NCBI GenBank assembly: GCA_964388575.1
Contig: CAYMAZ010000002.1
Span: forward strand, 1 to 64,000
Length of the DNA: 64,000 nucleotides
Reading direction: 5' to 3'
Source of the DNA: CAYMAZ01 sp964388575
GTDB lineage: Bacteria; Bacteroidota; Bacteroidia; Bacteroidales; DTU049
Shown: positions 24,077 to 32,634 of the stretch, one piece after another
Layout: each line of letters begins with the position of its first letter
Numbering within the stretch: the first letter of the stretch is position 1
Translations under genes and position numbers: made by a program
The notes under the pieces: model-generated
What the model saw: the letters and a program-made list of their open reading frames with translations, nothing else
What the model was told of the DNA's origin: nothing
Databases searched by the model: none

Positions 24077-25210
24077 ATGAGAATTTTACCGCTCATGCTG
24101 ATTCCATGCATAATGCTAATGTATTCATTAAATACAACAGCGCAGAATGAAAAAACAATATCCCACAACGGACTCAACAGATCGTATATTGAATATATTC
24201 CTGCATCCTACTCGGGAAATTCATCTGTGCCGCTACTTATCGCATTGCACGGATTGAATGATCAGAATTCCACCTTTGCTTCGACAGGATTTCATTTGTT
24301 AGGAGAAGTTGAGAATTTCATAACCATTTATCCTCAGGGAGAATCAGGAATCATTGGTACCGGGTGGAATGCGGGAGTACAGTATTACAACATACCCATT
24401 AACGGAGACATTGATGATGTTGGATTTATCAGCACACTGATTGACACCTTGTTATCTGCGTACAATATCGACCAGACGCGGATTTACGCAACAGGATTCT
24501 CTCTCGGAGGTTTTATGACCAACCGGCTTGCTTGTGAACTTTCACACAGAATTGCAGCTGTTGTTTCAGTTGCAGGGACAAGAGGAAATATGATTACCAA
24601 CTGCACACCATGGCGCGATGTCCCGTTTTGTCATATTCACGGAAACCAGGATGATGTTGTACTTTATTCCGGCAACATTTTCGGGATGGATCCTCCTCAG
24701 CTTGTTGATTGGTGGGTTTTATTCAATCAGTGTGACCCTGCTCCAACAGTATCACAAATGCCCGATCTTGTGCAAGATAGCATTATTCTTACACATTATG
24801 AATATTCCGGAGGAGCTGGCAGTAGCAAAGTAGAATTTTACCTTGCTGACGGAGCCGGCCATGACTGGCTCTATCAACCCGTGAATGATGTCAGCTATAC
24901 CATTCTCATATGGAATTTTTTGAAAAATTTCAGCCTTACAAATCTGAATGTGAATGAACCCCTTACTGAAACACAGTTTCTTGTTTATCCATCCATTGCT
25001 GACCAGGAAATTCATGTTTCATCTGATCCGGATGTAGCACTGATCTCTTTTTCAATATATGACATCAACGGCAAGCAAATTTACAATCATAGTGCAACAG
25101 AAGCAGGTTTTTCACTTGATGTATCAACATATCAGGCAGGACTGTATTTGTGGAATGCCATCTCTAACAAGCAAAAAGTATTTACCGGAAAATTTTTGAT
25201 ACAACGTTAA
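24077..25210 (+). CDS. Secreted PHB-depolymerase/feruloyl-esterase-like enzyme, T9SS cargo
   Basis: A 377-residue secreted alpha/beta hydrolase of the LpqC/poly-3-hydroxybutyrate depolymerase-like esterase group. Signal peptide to about 22 (TTAQ). Oxyanion region LLIALHGLNDQ, YPQGESG, nucleophile elbow GFSLGG (Ser about 142), catalytic Asp in HIHGNQDDVV and His in GAGHDWL. A short T9SS sorting domain ends it (FLVYPSIADQEIHVS ... QAGLYLWNAISN ... KFLIQR). The YPS variant replaces the usual YPNP start. Likely acts on ester bonds in polysaccharide or polyester outside the cell. It begins 15 bases after the DUF6089 gene and is probably in the same operon. Confidence 0.85.
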   Translation: MRILPLMLIPCIMLMYSLNTTAQNEKTISHNGLNRSYIEYIPASYSGNSSVPLLIALHGLNDQNSTFASTGFHLLGEVENFITIYPQGESGIIGTGWNAGVQYYNIPINGDIDDVGFISTLIDTLLSAYNIDQTRIYATGFSLGGFMTNRLACELSHRIAAVVSVAGTRGNMITNCTPWRDVPFCHIHGNQDDVVLYSGNIFGMDPPQLVDWWVLFNQCDPAPTVSQMPDLVQDSIILTHYEYSGGAGSSKVEFYLADGAGHDWLYQPVNDVSYTILIWNFLKNFSLTNLNVNEPLTETQFLVYPSIADQEIHVSSDPDVALISFSIYDINGKQIYNHSATEAGFSLDVSTYQAGLYLWNAISNKQKVFTGKFLIQR

Positions 25211-25238
25211 GACACAGTGTTCCTATGCTGATTTTTTA

Positions 25239-25246
25239 TAATTTTG
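25239..25246 (+). promoter_or_regulatory. -7 promoter element TAATTTTG for glyS
   Basis: A perfect TAnnTTTG match, 43 bases before ATG 25289. Confidence 0.5.
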
Positions 25247-25288
25247 CAGCTGCTTTAAAGCAAATCACATATTATACCATTTCAAGTT

Positions 25289-26800
25289 ATGCAAAAAAAA
25301 GGAGAAGAACTGTTCAAAGAATTGATTTCACATTGTAAAGAATACGGATTTATTTTTCAATCCAGCGAAATTTATGACGGGCTTGCTGCTGTGTATGATT
25401 ACGGACATTATGGTGTGGAACTGAAGAACAACATACGAAACTACTGGTGGCAGTCCATGGTCCACCATCATGATAACATTGTCGGAATTGATTCAGCCAT
25501 ATTTATGCATCCGACAATCTGGAAAGCATCAGGGCACGTTGATGCATTCAACGACCCTCTCATTGATAATAAAGATTCAAAGAAACGTTACAGAGCTGAT
25601 GTGCTGATTGAAGATTACATTCAGAAACAGGAACAAAAAATTGAGAAAGAAATTGAGAAAGCACGAAAACGTTTTGGAGAAAATTTTGATTCAAACATGT
25701 TCTGTGAAACCAACGGAAGAGTGCTTGAACTCAGAGAAAGAATCTCAAATGTGAGCAAACGCATGAATGACAGTCTGAAGTCAGGAAATCTTACTGATGT
25801 GAAAGCCCTGATCGAAGAACTTGAGATTGTATGTCCTGTCAGCGGAACAAAAAACTGGACTGATGTCAGGCAGTTCAATCTCATGTTTGCGACCCGTTTT
25901 GGGGCAACGTCAGATGATGTCGTCTATTTGCGCCCTGAAACAGCTCAGGGAATCTTTGTGAATTTCTCCAATGTGCTGAAATCCAGCCGAATGAAAATAC
26001 CATTTGGAATTGCACAAACCGGAAAAGCATTCAGAAATGAGATTGTTGCACGTCAGTTTATTTTCAGAATGCGCGAATTTGAACAGATGGAAATGCAGTT
26101 TTTCGTAAAACCGGGAGAAGAACTTCAATGGTATGAATACTGGAAAGAAAAAAGGATGAAATGGCACCGTTCAATGGGTTTTCCTGAAGAATCACTCCGC
26201 TGGCATGATCATGAAAAACTGGCTCACTACGCCAATGCCGCTGCCGATATTGAATTTGCTTTCCCATTCGGGTTCAAAGAACTGGAAGGGATTCATTCCC
26301 GTACAGATTTTGATCTTGCAGCACATGAAAAGTTTTCAGGAAAAAAACTCAGATACTTTGATCCTGAACTAAATGACAGCTATATCCCTTATGTTGTTGA
26401 AACATCAATCGGACTTGACAGAACATTTCTTGCAACAATGAGCCATGCATACAATGAAGAAACTCTTGAAGACGGCAGCACTCGTATTGTTCTTCGTTTT
26501 GCCCCATTTCTGGCTCCCGTTAAAATTGCTGTTTTGCCTCTTGTCAAAAAAGACGGTATGCCCGAGGCCGCATTGAAAATATTTGATGAACTTAAATATA
26601 CATTTGTATCACAATATGATGAAAAGGATACTATCGGACGAAGATACAGAAGACAGGATGCCATCGGAACTCCGTTCTGTATTACTGTTGACAATGAAAC
26701 ACTTTCCGATTCATCTGTTACAGTCAGACATCGTGATTCTATGAAGCAGGAAAGAATTCAATCCGGACAACTGAAACAGTATCTTCTTCAAAATTTTTAA
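25289..26800 (+). CDS. glyS: Glycine--tRNA ligase (dimeric, eukaryote-like type)
   Basis: Charges tRNA-Gly with glycine. The 503 residues have the length of the homodimeric alpha2 enzyme, not the alpha2beta2 bacterial form. Seen: N-terminal YDGLAAVYDYGHYGVELKNN, motif 2 region (RPETAQGIFVNF, QTGKAFRNEI with FIFRMREFEQMEMQFF), motif 3 (ETSIGLDRTFLATMSHAY) and the C-terminal anticodon-binding domain (APVKIAVLPLVKKDGM ... RRYRRQDAIGTPFC). Bacteroidota generally use this type. The genes downstream (wHTH, mqnA) start 18 and then 15 bases after the preceding stop, suggesting one operon. Confidence 0.97.
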   Translation: MQKKGEELFKELISHCKEYGFIFQSSEIYDGLAAVYDYGHYGVELKNNIRNYWWQSMVHHHDNIVGIDSAIFMHPTIWKASGHVDAFNDPLIDNKDSKKRYRADVLIEDYIQKQEQKIEKEIEKARKRFGENFDSNMFCETNGRVLELRERISNVSKRMNDSLKSGNLTDVKALIEELEIVCPVSGTKNWTDVRQFNLMFATRFGATSDDVVYLRPETAQGIFVNFSNVLKSSRMKIPFGIAQTGKAFRNEIVARQFIFRMREFEQMEMQFFVKPGEELQWYEYWKEKRMKWHRSMGFPEESLRWHDHEKLAHYANAAADIEFAFPFGFKELEGIHSRTDFDLAAHEKFSGKKLRYFDPELNDSYIPYVVETSIGLDRTFLATMSHAYNEETLEDGSTRIVLRFAPFLAPVKIAVLPLVKKDGMPEAALKIFDELKYTFVSQYDEKDTIGRRYRRQDAIGTPFCITVDNETLSDSSVTVRHRDSMKQERIQSGQLKQYLLQNF

Positions 26801-26818
26801 TTTAATTACATAACAACT

Positions 26819-26998
26819 ATGGAAATCGAAAAATTAATTCTGGATGCAATGACCAAGGCAGGAAAACCTTTGAGTGCTGGTCAGATCGCTGAACTGACAG
26901 GACAGGACAGAAAGCTTGTTGACAAAGCCATGAAAACACTGAAAACAACAGGACAGATTGAATCTCCAAAGGTTTGTTACTGGCAGCCAAAAAAATAA
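26819..26998 (+). CDS. 59-residue winged-helix DNA-binding protein
   Basis: A short gene lying exactly in the gap between glyS and mqnA. Start ATG at 26819 and stop TAA at 26996. The protein, starting MEIEKLILDAMTKAGKP and followed by LSAGQIAELTGQDRKLVDKA and a short basic/aromatic C-terminus (VCYWQPKK), has the helix-turn-helix pattern of a minimal winged-helix domain (helix, S-A-G-Q-I-A-E recognition-type turn, beta wing). Similar small wHTH proteins occur in Bacteroidota. The antisense frame is a shadow. Target genes are unknown. Good coding signal, only the molecular role is inferred. Confidence 0.8.
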   Translation: MEIEKLILDAMTKAGKPLSAGQIAELTGQDRKLVDKAMKTLKTTGQIESPKVCYWQPKK

Positions 26999-27013
26999 AC
27001 ACATCTCAATGTC

Positions 27014-27808
27014 ATGAAAGTACTTGCCAAAGTTGCGAAAATTAAAGTCGCTGCAGTTTCATACCTGAATACCATTCCATTCATTTATGGTATCGATCAT
27101 TCATCCGTTTCAGAAATGATCGACCTTCGACTAGGGAATCCTTACAAGTGCTTTCAGATGTTTCACAAAAATGAAGTGGATATCGCTCTTGTCCCTGTAG
27201 GTTCATTACCTTCAGTGGACAGCTGTAAAATCATCAAACCTTTCTGCATTGGTGCAGATGGTAAAGTCGGATCCGTATTTCTTTTTTCAGACACCAGTCC
27301 TGAAAACATCACAACAATCTATTATGATTTACATTCCCTGACATCTAACAAACTGATAAAAATTCTATGTCAGGAGCACTGGAGAATCAACCCTGTTTTT
27401 CGTTACCCGGAATGCATGCCACCCAAACTGAAAGAAAAAGAAGCCTTTGTCGCAATCGGGGACAAATCATTCAGGTCTGTTTTAAAATACAAATATGTAT
27501 TTGATTTGTCTGAAGAATGGAAAAAAATGACCGGAAAAGCATTTGTCTTTGCTGTTTGGATCACCAAACTGAACTTGCACCCCGCAGTAATTCAGGGATT
27601 CAATGAGGCCTTATCATACGGCGTGAACAATATCCCCGACAGTATTGTCTATGCAAAGCCGGAAATCCTTCCAACAGATGAAACACTTGATTACCTGAGC
27701 AGGAAGATAACTTTCAAACTCAATGAAAATCTTCTTGAAGGGATGTCCTCATATATGGATAGAATCATGCCGGACTGGAAGAATTCAATTGAATTTGTTT
27801 CCTGCTGA
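27014..27808 (+). CDS. mqnA: Chorismate dehydratase MqnA (futalosine menaquinone pathway)
   Basis: MqnA dehydrates chorismate to 3-enolpyruvylbenzoate, the first step of the futalosine route to menaquinone. The 264-residue chain has the family signature AAVSYLNTIPF near the N-terminus, LALVP-type segment IALVPVGSLP, GADGKVGSVFLFS, and the periplasmic-binding-protein-like fold (LHSLTSNKLIKIL, VAIGDKSFRS, FVFAVWITK). Other mqn genes are not in the window. It lies in the same direction as glyS and the wHTH gene, separated by 15 bases, and converges on the PiT gene 26 bases downstream. Menaquinone made here could feed Na+-NQR, whose NqrF subunit is at the right edge. Confidence 0.93.
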   Translation: MKVLAKVAKIKVAAVSYLNTIPFIYGIDHSSVSEMIDLRLGNPYKCFQMFHKNEVDIALVPVGSLPSVDSCKIIKPFCIGADGKVGSVFLFSDTSPENITTIYYDLHSLTSNKLIKILCQEHWRINPVFRYPECMPPKLKEKEAFVAIGDKSFRSVLKYKYVFDLSEEWKKMTGKAFVFAVWITKLNLHPAVIQGFNEALSYGVNNIPDSIVYAKPEILPTDETLDYLSRKITFKLNENLLEGMSSYMDRIMPDWKNSIEFVSC

Positions 27809-27834
27809 TATATTTCAGTCTGTTGAATGGTGAT

Positions 27835-30108
27835 TTAGGATTCATTCCCAATTGGTTTTTGCTGTTGATCTGTTTGTTCATTCAGCCTTTTTCTCTCAAA
27901 CTGATATATATCCACAAGTAGGAATGAAATTAGCCGGAACTCAGAGACAATATTGAGAAATAACAAACTGCTTCTGGAAGGTGTCTCCTTTTTCTTAATT
28001 CGTTCAATCTGGTTCAATCTGACTCTGTCAATTTCTGTAAGAATTCTGTTATGCTCATTCTGAATTAGCTCCCCGTTATAAGGTTGAGTAGGATTGATGT
28101 ATTCAAGAATCAGATTGTTCAGTTTAACAATATCATCAAGAAGTAATTTAAAATCTTCAAGCTGACTTTTGTTTAGTGATTTGTGAAGGTTGCTGACATG
28201 CTGATGTGCAGGTTTTGATATAAAAGAGAGTGAAACGACAATTCCCCTGAGTGTATCATTCATCTTCAACATAAAGCTCGTCCACTGAATCTGCAAAACT
28301 TCTGATTCTTTAATAATGTCGTTGATTGCTGAATTATATGATTCTGTTCTCTTGTCAATGTCTTTCACTTTCTTAACCATCTGTTTGAGGAGTTTCTGAT
28401 CCTCATTCTTCAGACCTTCAAGGACACCATCAAGTATTTCCGGGATCACAGTAATCACATCACTGATAGACTGACAGGAAATCTGTTCAGGTGTTTTCAG
28501 GTTGGATTTAAAAATATCTGCAATATTTGTTTTGCTTTTCTTTTCAGTTTCATGTTTCTGATGCGCTCTGTGAGTTCGTATCAGAATAAAAATAACAAGT
28601 GGCACAATGAATGCAACAGCAATCATATCTCCCCACCACAAGATCAGTGCAATAATTCCTGCAACTGTAAATGCAACAAATGCCGTAAGAAACCATCCAC
28701 CAATAACCGTAAACACACCGGACACACGATATACTGCACTTTCTCTTCCCCACGCTCTGTCTGAAAGTGATGTACCCATTGCAACCATGAAAGTGACATA
28801 AGTTGTTGATAAAGGCAATTTAAGTGAAGTCCCAAGTGCAATCAGTGAACTGGCAACCATCAGATTCATTGCTGCCCGAAGCATATCAAAGGCCGGTGGA
28901 TTTGGGTCCTTTTTATTTACAGGAAGCTGAACAAACCTTTGATCCAGAGATTGCCCCATACGTTTTGTATATCTGTTTGATAAAAATGATCCTGCACTGT
29001 GAAAAAATCTGACGATTGCCCTTGACAACTGATTTGAACCAAACTGTTCCTGCCCGTCTTTCTGACGACTCAGATTGACACTTGTCTCAACAACAGTCCT
29101 TGCTTTTTTTGAAAACCACAGTGCCAGAATCATAACCACACCAGCCAGTATAAGAAAACCGATTTCTGTCTGAACAGGTTTGGCCAGCATTTCCATTGAA
29201 AACATTTCAGGAGAATTGCTCCCGGATGCGATAAAGATCTGGAATGATTTAAAACCAGCCATGGGCACACCGATAAAATTCACAAGGTCATTGCCTGCAA
29301 ATGCCATGGCCAGTGCAAATGTCCCGAAAAAGACGATAATTCTGAATACATTGAACTTTACAAACAGCTGAATCAGAAAAAACAGTACTGTGAGCCCTAT
29401 TGTAATGACGCCCATAATCAGAAGAACATTGCTGTTGATCCAGGCAAGTGTATGTTCGGGAACAAATGAAATATCCTTTAATCCTTTTAGAAAAATAAAG
29501 TAGCATATCACAGCGATTGATAACCCTCCGAAAAATGAGCCCAGTATACGCATTCTTTTCTCATAAAAAAACGTGAACAGAATTCTTGTCAAAAACATGA
29601 CAAGAAAACCTATTGAAAAGGCAATCACAATGGAAATAAATATTGCACTGATAATTGCCAGGGCCTTTTCTGAATTAATGTACTTTGATAACTGAAGCAA
29701 ACTTTCGCCACTGTCAAAAATCTTTATAATAGAAAACACAAAAGCAGCACCGAGCAGTTCAAATACAAGAGAAACAGTTGTTGATGTAGGCAGGCCAAGT
29801 GTGTTGAAAAAATCCAGAAGCAACACATCGGTAATCATGACAGCAAGAAAAAGTAGCATGATCTCATGGAAATAAAATTGTGTGGGATGAAATATTCCGC
29901 TTCGGGCTACTTCCATCATTCCTCCTGAAAACAGAGCTCCAATCAGAACACCTGCAGATGCAATGATCATCAGGACTTTGAACTTTGCTGCCTTGGCACC
30001 AATGGCAGAATTCAGAAAATTCACAGCATCATTTGAAACCCCAACAACAAGGTCTGAAATTGCAAATAAAAACAGTAATCCGACAATTACGATATAAAAA
30101 TATTCCAT
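27835..30108 (-). CDS. PiT-family inorganic phosphate transporter with PhoU-like C-terminal domain (copy 1)
   Basis: A 757-residue inner-membrane phosphate:cation symporter. About ten membrane segments flank the two PiT signatures GVSNDAVNFLNSAIGA (residues about 23-38) and FAGNDLVNFIGVPMAG (about 270). From about residue 540 the chain is cytoplasmic and helical (PEILDGVLEGLKNEDQKLLKQ ... SRSSLLFLNIVSEFRLISFLLV), resembling PhoU-type helical bundles that bind metal and regulate phosphate uptake. Fusion of PiT to such a domain is common in Bacteroidota. It lies next to a close paralogue 86 bases upstream in the same direction. Confidence 0.9.
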   Translation of the reverse strand: MEYFYIVIVGLLFLFAISDLVVGVSNDAVNFLNSAIGAKAAKFKVLMIIASAGVLIGALFSGGMMEVARSGIFHPTQFYFHEIMLLFLAVMITDVLLLDFFNTLGLPTSTTVSLVFELLGAAFVFSIIKIFDSGESLLQLSKYINSEKALAIISAIFISIVIAFSIGFLVMFLTRILFTFFYEKRMRILGSFFGGLSIAVICYFIFLKGLKDISFVPEHTLAWINSNVLLIMGVITIGLTVLFFLIQLFVKFNVFRIIVFFGTFALAMAFAGNDLVNFIGVPMAGFKSFQIFIASGSNSPEMFSMEMLAKPVQTEIGFLILAGVVMILALWFSKKARTVVETSVNLSRQKDGQEQFGSNQLSRAIVRFFHSAGSFLSNRYTKRMGQSLDQRFVQLPVNKKDPNPPAFDMLRAAMNLMVASSLIALGTSLKLPLSTTYVTFMVAMGTSLSDRAWGRESAVYRVSGVFTVIGGWFLTAFVAFTVAGIIALILWWGDMIAVAFIVPLVIFILIRTHRAHQKHETEKKSKTNIADIFKSNLKTPEQISCQSISDVITVIPEILDGVLEGLKNEDQKLLKQMVKKVKDIDKRTESYNSAINDIIKESEVLQIQWTSFMLKMNDTLRGIVVSLSFISKPAHQHVSNLHKSLNKSQLEDFKLLLDDIVKLNNLILEYINPTQPYNGELIQNEHNRILTEIDRVRLNQIERIKKKETPSRSSLLFLNIVSEFRLISFLLVDIYQFERKRLNEQTDQQQKPIGNES

Positions 30109-30193
30109 GGTTTAATTTTTTACAAAGTAAATATCTTTTGACGATCTCAATGTTAATTATTTATTAATTCCTAATATTTATGATCAGTTTTTT

Positions 30194-32449
30194 TTAAACT
30201 TTCTTTATTTCAGGAGTTGACATAATTCTCTGCTTTTCAATCTGATACAATTCGTTAAGTAAATAATTTATAACTTTCATTTCTGAAAGGATATTCAGGA
30301 AAAGCATGCTGCTTCTTGAAGGAGTTTCCTTCTTTTTGATTCTTTTAATCTGCTGCATCCTGAATGTGTTGATTTCATCTTTCATCATTTCACATTCGCG
30401 CATTATCAATTCTCCCTGATAAGGCTGATCAGGAGCGATGTATTCAATAACAAGGTTTGAAATTGAAATAATTTCACTTTTCAGATATTCCAGATCCTGT
30501 AGCTGATTTCTGCTAAGTGATTTATGTAGATTATTTAAATGCTGATGAGCAGGTTTCGCAATAAATGCAAGTGCAACCACAATTCCACGAAGTGTTTCAT
30601 TCACTTTCATGTAAAAATCGCCCCAATCAAGATGTGATTCTTCCAAAGAACTTACTGCTAGCCCAATTGAATTTTTATATGCAAGAGTCTGTTTATCAAT
30701 GATTTTTACTTTTTTATCAAGGGATTTCAGTACTCTTATGTCTTCATTCTTAAGTCCTTCGAACAACATTTCAAATACTTCAGGAATTTCCTGAAGTACT
30801 TCACGGATTGATTTATGTGAAATTTCTTCAATTCCAAGATCGCATGATATAAAGTTTTGTTCAATTTCCTTCTTTTCAAGTTGTTCAACCTGCTTTTTCT
30901 TGTGCAGAATATGAGTTTTATAGAGAACAAAGAAAATCAGAGGAATACAAATGATAACAGCAACAATATTTCCAAACCAAAGGACAAGAGCAAAAAAAGC
31001 ACTCACAATAAACGCAATAAAAGCAGTGATGAACCAACCACCAATAACAGTAAAAACGCCGGACACACGATAAACAGCTGTTTCCCTTCCCCATGCTCTG
31101 TCGGCAAGGGACGTTCCCATAGCGACCATAAACGTCACATAGGTTGTTGACAATGGCAATTTCAATGATGTTCCGAAAGCGATCAATGAACTGGCCACCA
31201 TCAGATTCATTGCTGCCCTAACCATATCAAAGGCAGGAGCATCATCAGCAATAGTGATAAATTCCTGTTGTCTGAACCTTGTCTCAATAAATCTACTGAT
31301 TCTGCCTTTTTTATTCGAAGAAAACAGCTCTGCCAAATTGTAGAAAAAACGAACAATGACTCTGGCAAACTGATTCGAATCAAACTGTTCTGAAGCATCA
31401 TTTTGAGTACTGAGATTTACTGTAGTTGCAACCACATTTCTTGCTTTTTTTGAAAACCAGAGAGTAACTGCCATGATAATTCCGGCAAGCAACAAAAATA
31501 TAACTTCTGTTTCAACAGGTTTAGCAAGACTTTCCATTTGCAGCAGGTGCGGATCGGCACCCCGGGATGACACAAATAGCATAAATGCATTGAACCCGGC
31601 AACAGGAACTCCGATAAAATTCACAAGGTCATTCCCTGCAAATGACAGTGCCAGTGCAAATGTCCCATAAAGAACTATTATTCTGAAAATGTTGAATTTT
31701 ACAAACAGTAACAGGAACTCAAATAAAAGAAAAAAACTTGCAGTTATCATTCCCAGTAACAAGAGAGTATGTTCATGAATCCAGAGCAGCGATGTATCCT
31801 GAATGAATGATACATCTTTTAAACCCTTGATTAAAATAAAATAGGATATCACTGCGATTGAAATACCCCCGAAAATGGTTCCGAAAAAGTGATAATACCT
31901 CTTATATCTGAATGAAAAGATGATTCTTGACACAAACATCACAAAAAAACCAATTGTAAATGCAATGGCGATAGAAATAAATATTGCACTGACAATCCCA
32001 AACGCTCTTCCCGAATTCATGTATTTTCCGATCATAGAGATACTTTCTCCGTTCTCATTAATTTTAATGACTGACATAGCAAAAGCGGCCCCAAGCAATG
32101 CAAAAACCAGGGCAACAGTTGTTGATGTGGGCAATCCAAGCGTATTGAAAAAATCAAGCAATAAAATATTGGTGATCATTACTGCAAGAAACAGCAGCAT
32201 AACCTGATGAAAACTGAATTGAGCCGGATGAAAAACCCCACTTCTGGCAACTTCCATCATGCCTCCTGAAAACACAGCCCCAATTATAATTCCAAATGAT
32301 GCAACAGTCATCAGAAGTTTAAATGATCCTGCTTTCGCACCTATACCGGAATTAAGAAAATTAACAGCATCATTGGAAACTCCTACAATTAACCCTATTA
32401 TTGAAAACAGAAATAAAGAACCAAGGATAAAAAGATACAGGTATTCCAT
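30194..32449 (-). CDS. PiT-family inorganic phosphate transporter with PhoU-like C-terminal domain (copy 2)
   Basis: A 751-residue paralogue of the preceding gene, with the same layout. PiT signatures GVSNDAVNFLNSGIGA and FAGNDLVNFIGVPVAG are nearly identical to those of copy 1, as is the MVASSLIAFGTSLKLPLSTTYVTF segment around 420-440. The C-terminal PhoU-like region (about 540-751) ends ...ETPSRSSMLFLNILSEMK. This is a tandem duplication with differing loops and tail. The two may differ in affinity or expression. The predicted start is 32449. A near-consensus TTACTTTG lies upstream of both copies. Confidence 0.9.
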   Translation of the reverse strand: MEYLYLFILGSLFLFSIIGLIVGVSNDAVNFLNSGIGAKAGSFKLLMTVASFGIIIGAVFSGGMMEVARSGVFHPAQFSFHQVMLLFLAVMITNILLLDFFNTLGLPTSTTVALVFALLGAAFAMSVIKINENGESISMIGKYMNSGRAFGIVSAIFISIAIAFTIGFFVMFVSRIIFSFRYKRYYHFFGTIFGGISIAVISYFILIKGLKDVSFIQDTSLLWIHEHTLLLLGMITASFFLLFEFLLLFVKFNIFRIIVLYGTFALALSFAGNDLVNFIGVPVAGFNAFMLFVSSRGADPHLLQMESLAKPVETEVIFLLLAGIIMAVTLWFSKKARNVVATTVNLSTQNDASEQFDSNQFARVIVRFFYNLAELFSSNKKGRISRFIETRFRQQEFITIADDAPAFDMVRAAMNLMVASSLIAFGTSLKLPLSTTYVTFMVAMGTSLADRAWGRETAVYRVSGVFTVIGGWFITAFIAFIVSAFFALVLWFGNIVAVIICIPLIFFVLYKTHILHKKKQVEQLEKKEIEQNFISCDLGIEEISHKSIREVLQEIPEVFEMLFEGLKNEDIRVLKSLDKKVKIIDKQTLAYKNSIGLAVSSLEESHLDWGDFYMKVNETLRGIVVALAFIAKPAHQHLNNLHKSLSRNQLQDLEYLKSEIISISNLVIEYIAPDQPYQGELIMRECEMMKDEINTFRMQQIKRIKKKETPSRSSMLFLNILSEMKVINYLLNELYQIEKQRIMSTPEIKKV

Positions 32450-32600
32450 CGAAAAGCAAACTATGTAATCGCAAAGTAAATAATTTTTTCAAAGAAAAAT
32501 AAACAAATTCTTAATAATTTCTTAACATATTATTCACATTTGAAAAATAAATAAAAAAATATCCTTCTATTATTTTTTAATGTGAATAAATTATTTTTAG

Positions 32601-32608
32601 TACGTTTG
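32601..32608 (+). promoter_or_regulatory. -7 promoter element TACGTTTG, decides the start of the MFS gene
   Basis: A perfect TAnnTTTG match overlapping the GTG (32608) that opens the longest reading frame of the transporter. Translation should therefore start at ATG 32635. Confidence 0.6.
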
Positions 32609-32634
32609 TGCAAATTTTTAAAACCATAACAAAT

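Noticed and set aside
26817..27002. 61-residue minus-strand frame between glyS and mqnA
   Set aside because: The + strand frame at 26819-26998 encodes a clear winged-helix protein; the minus frame is its shadow.
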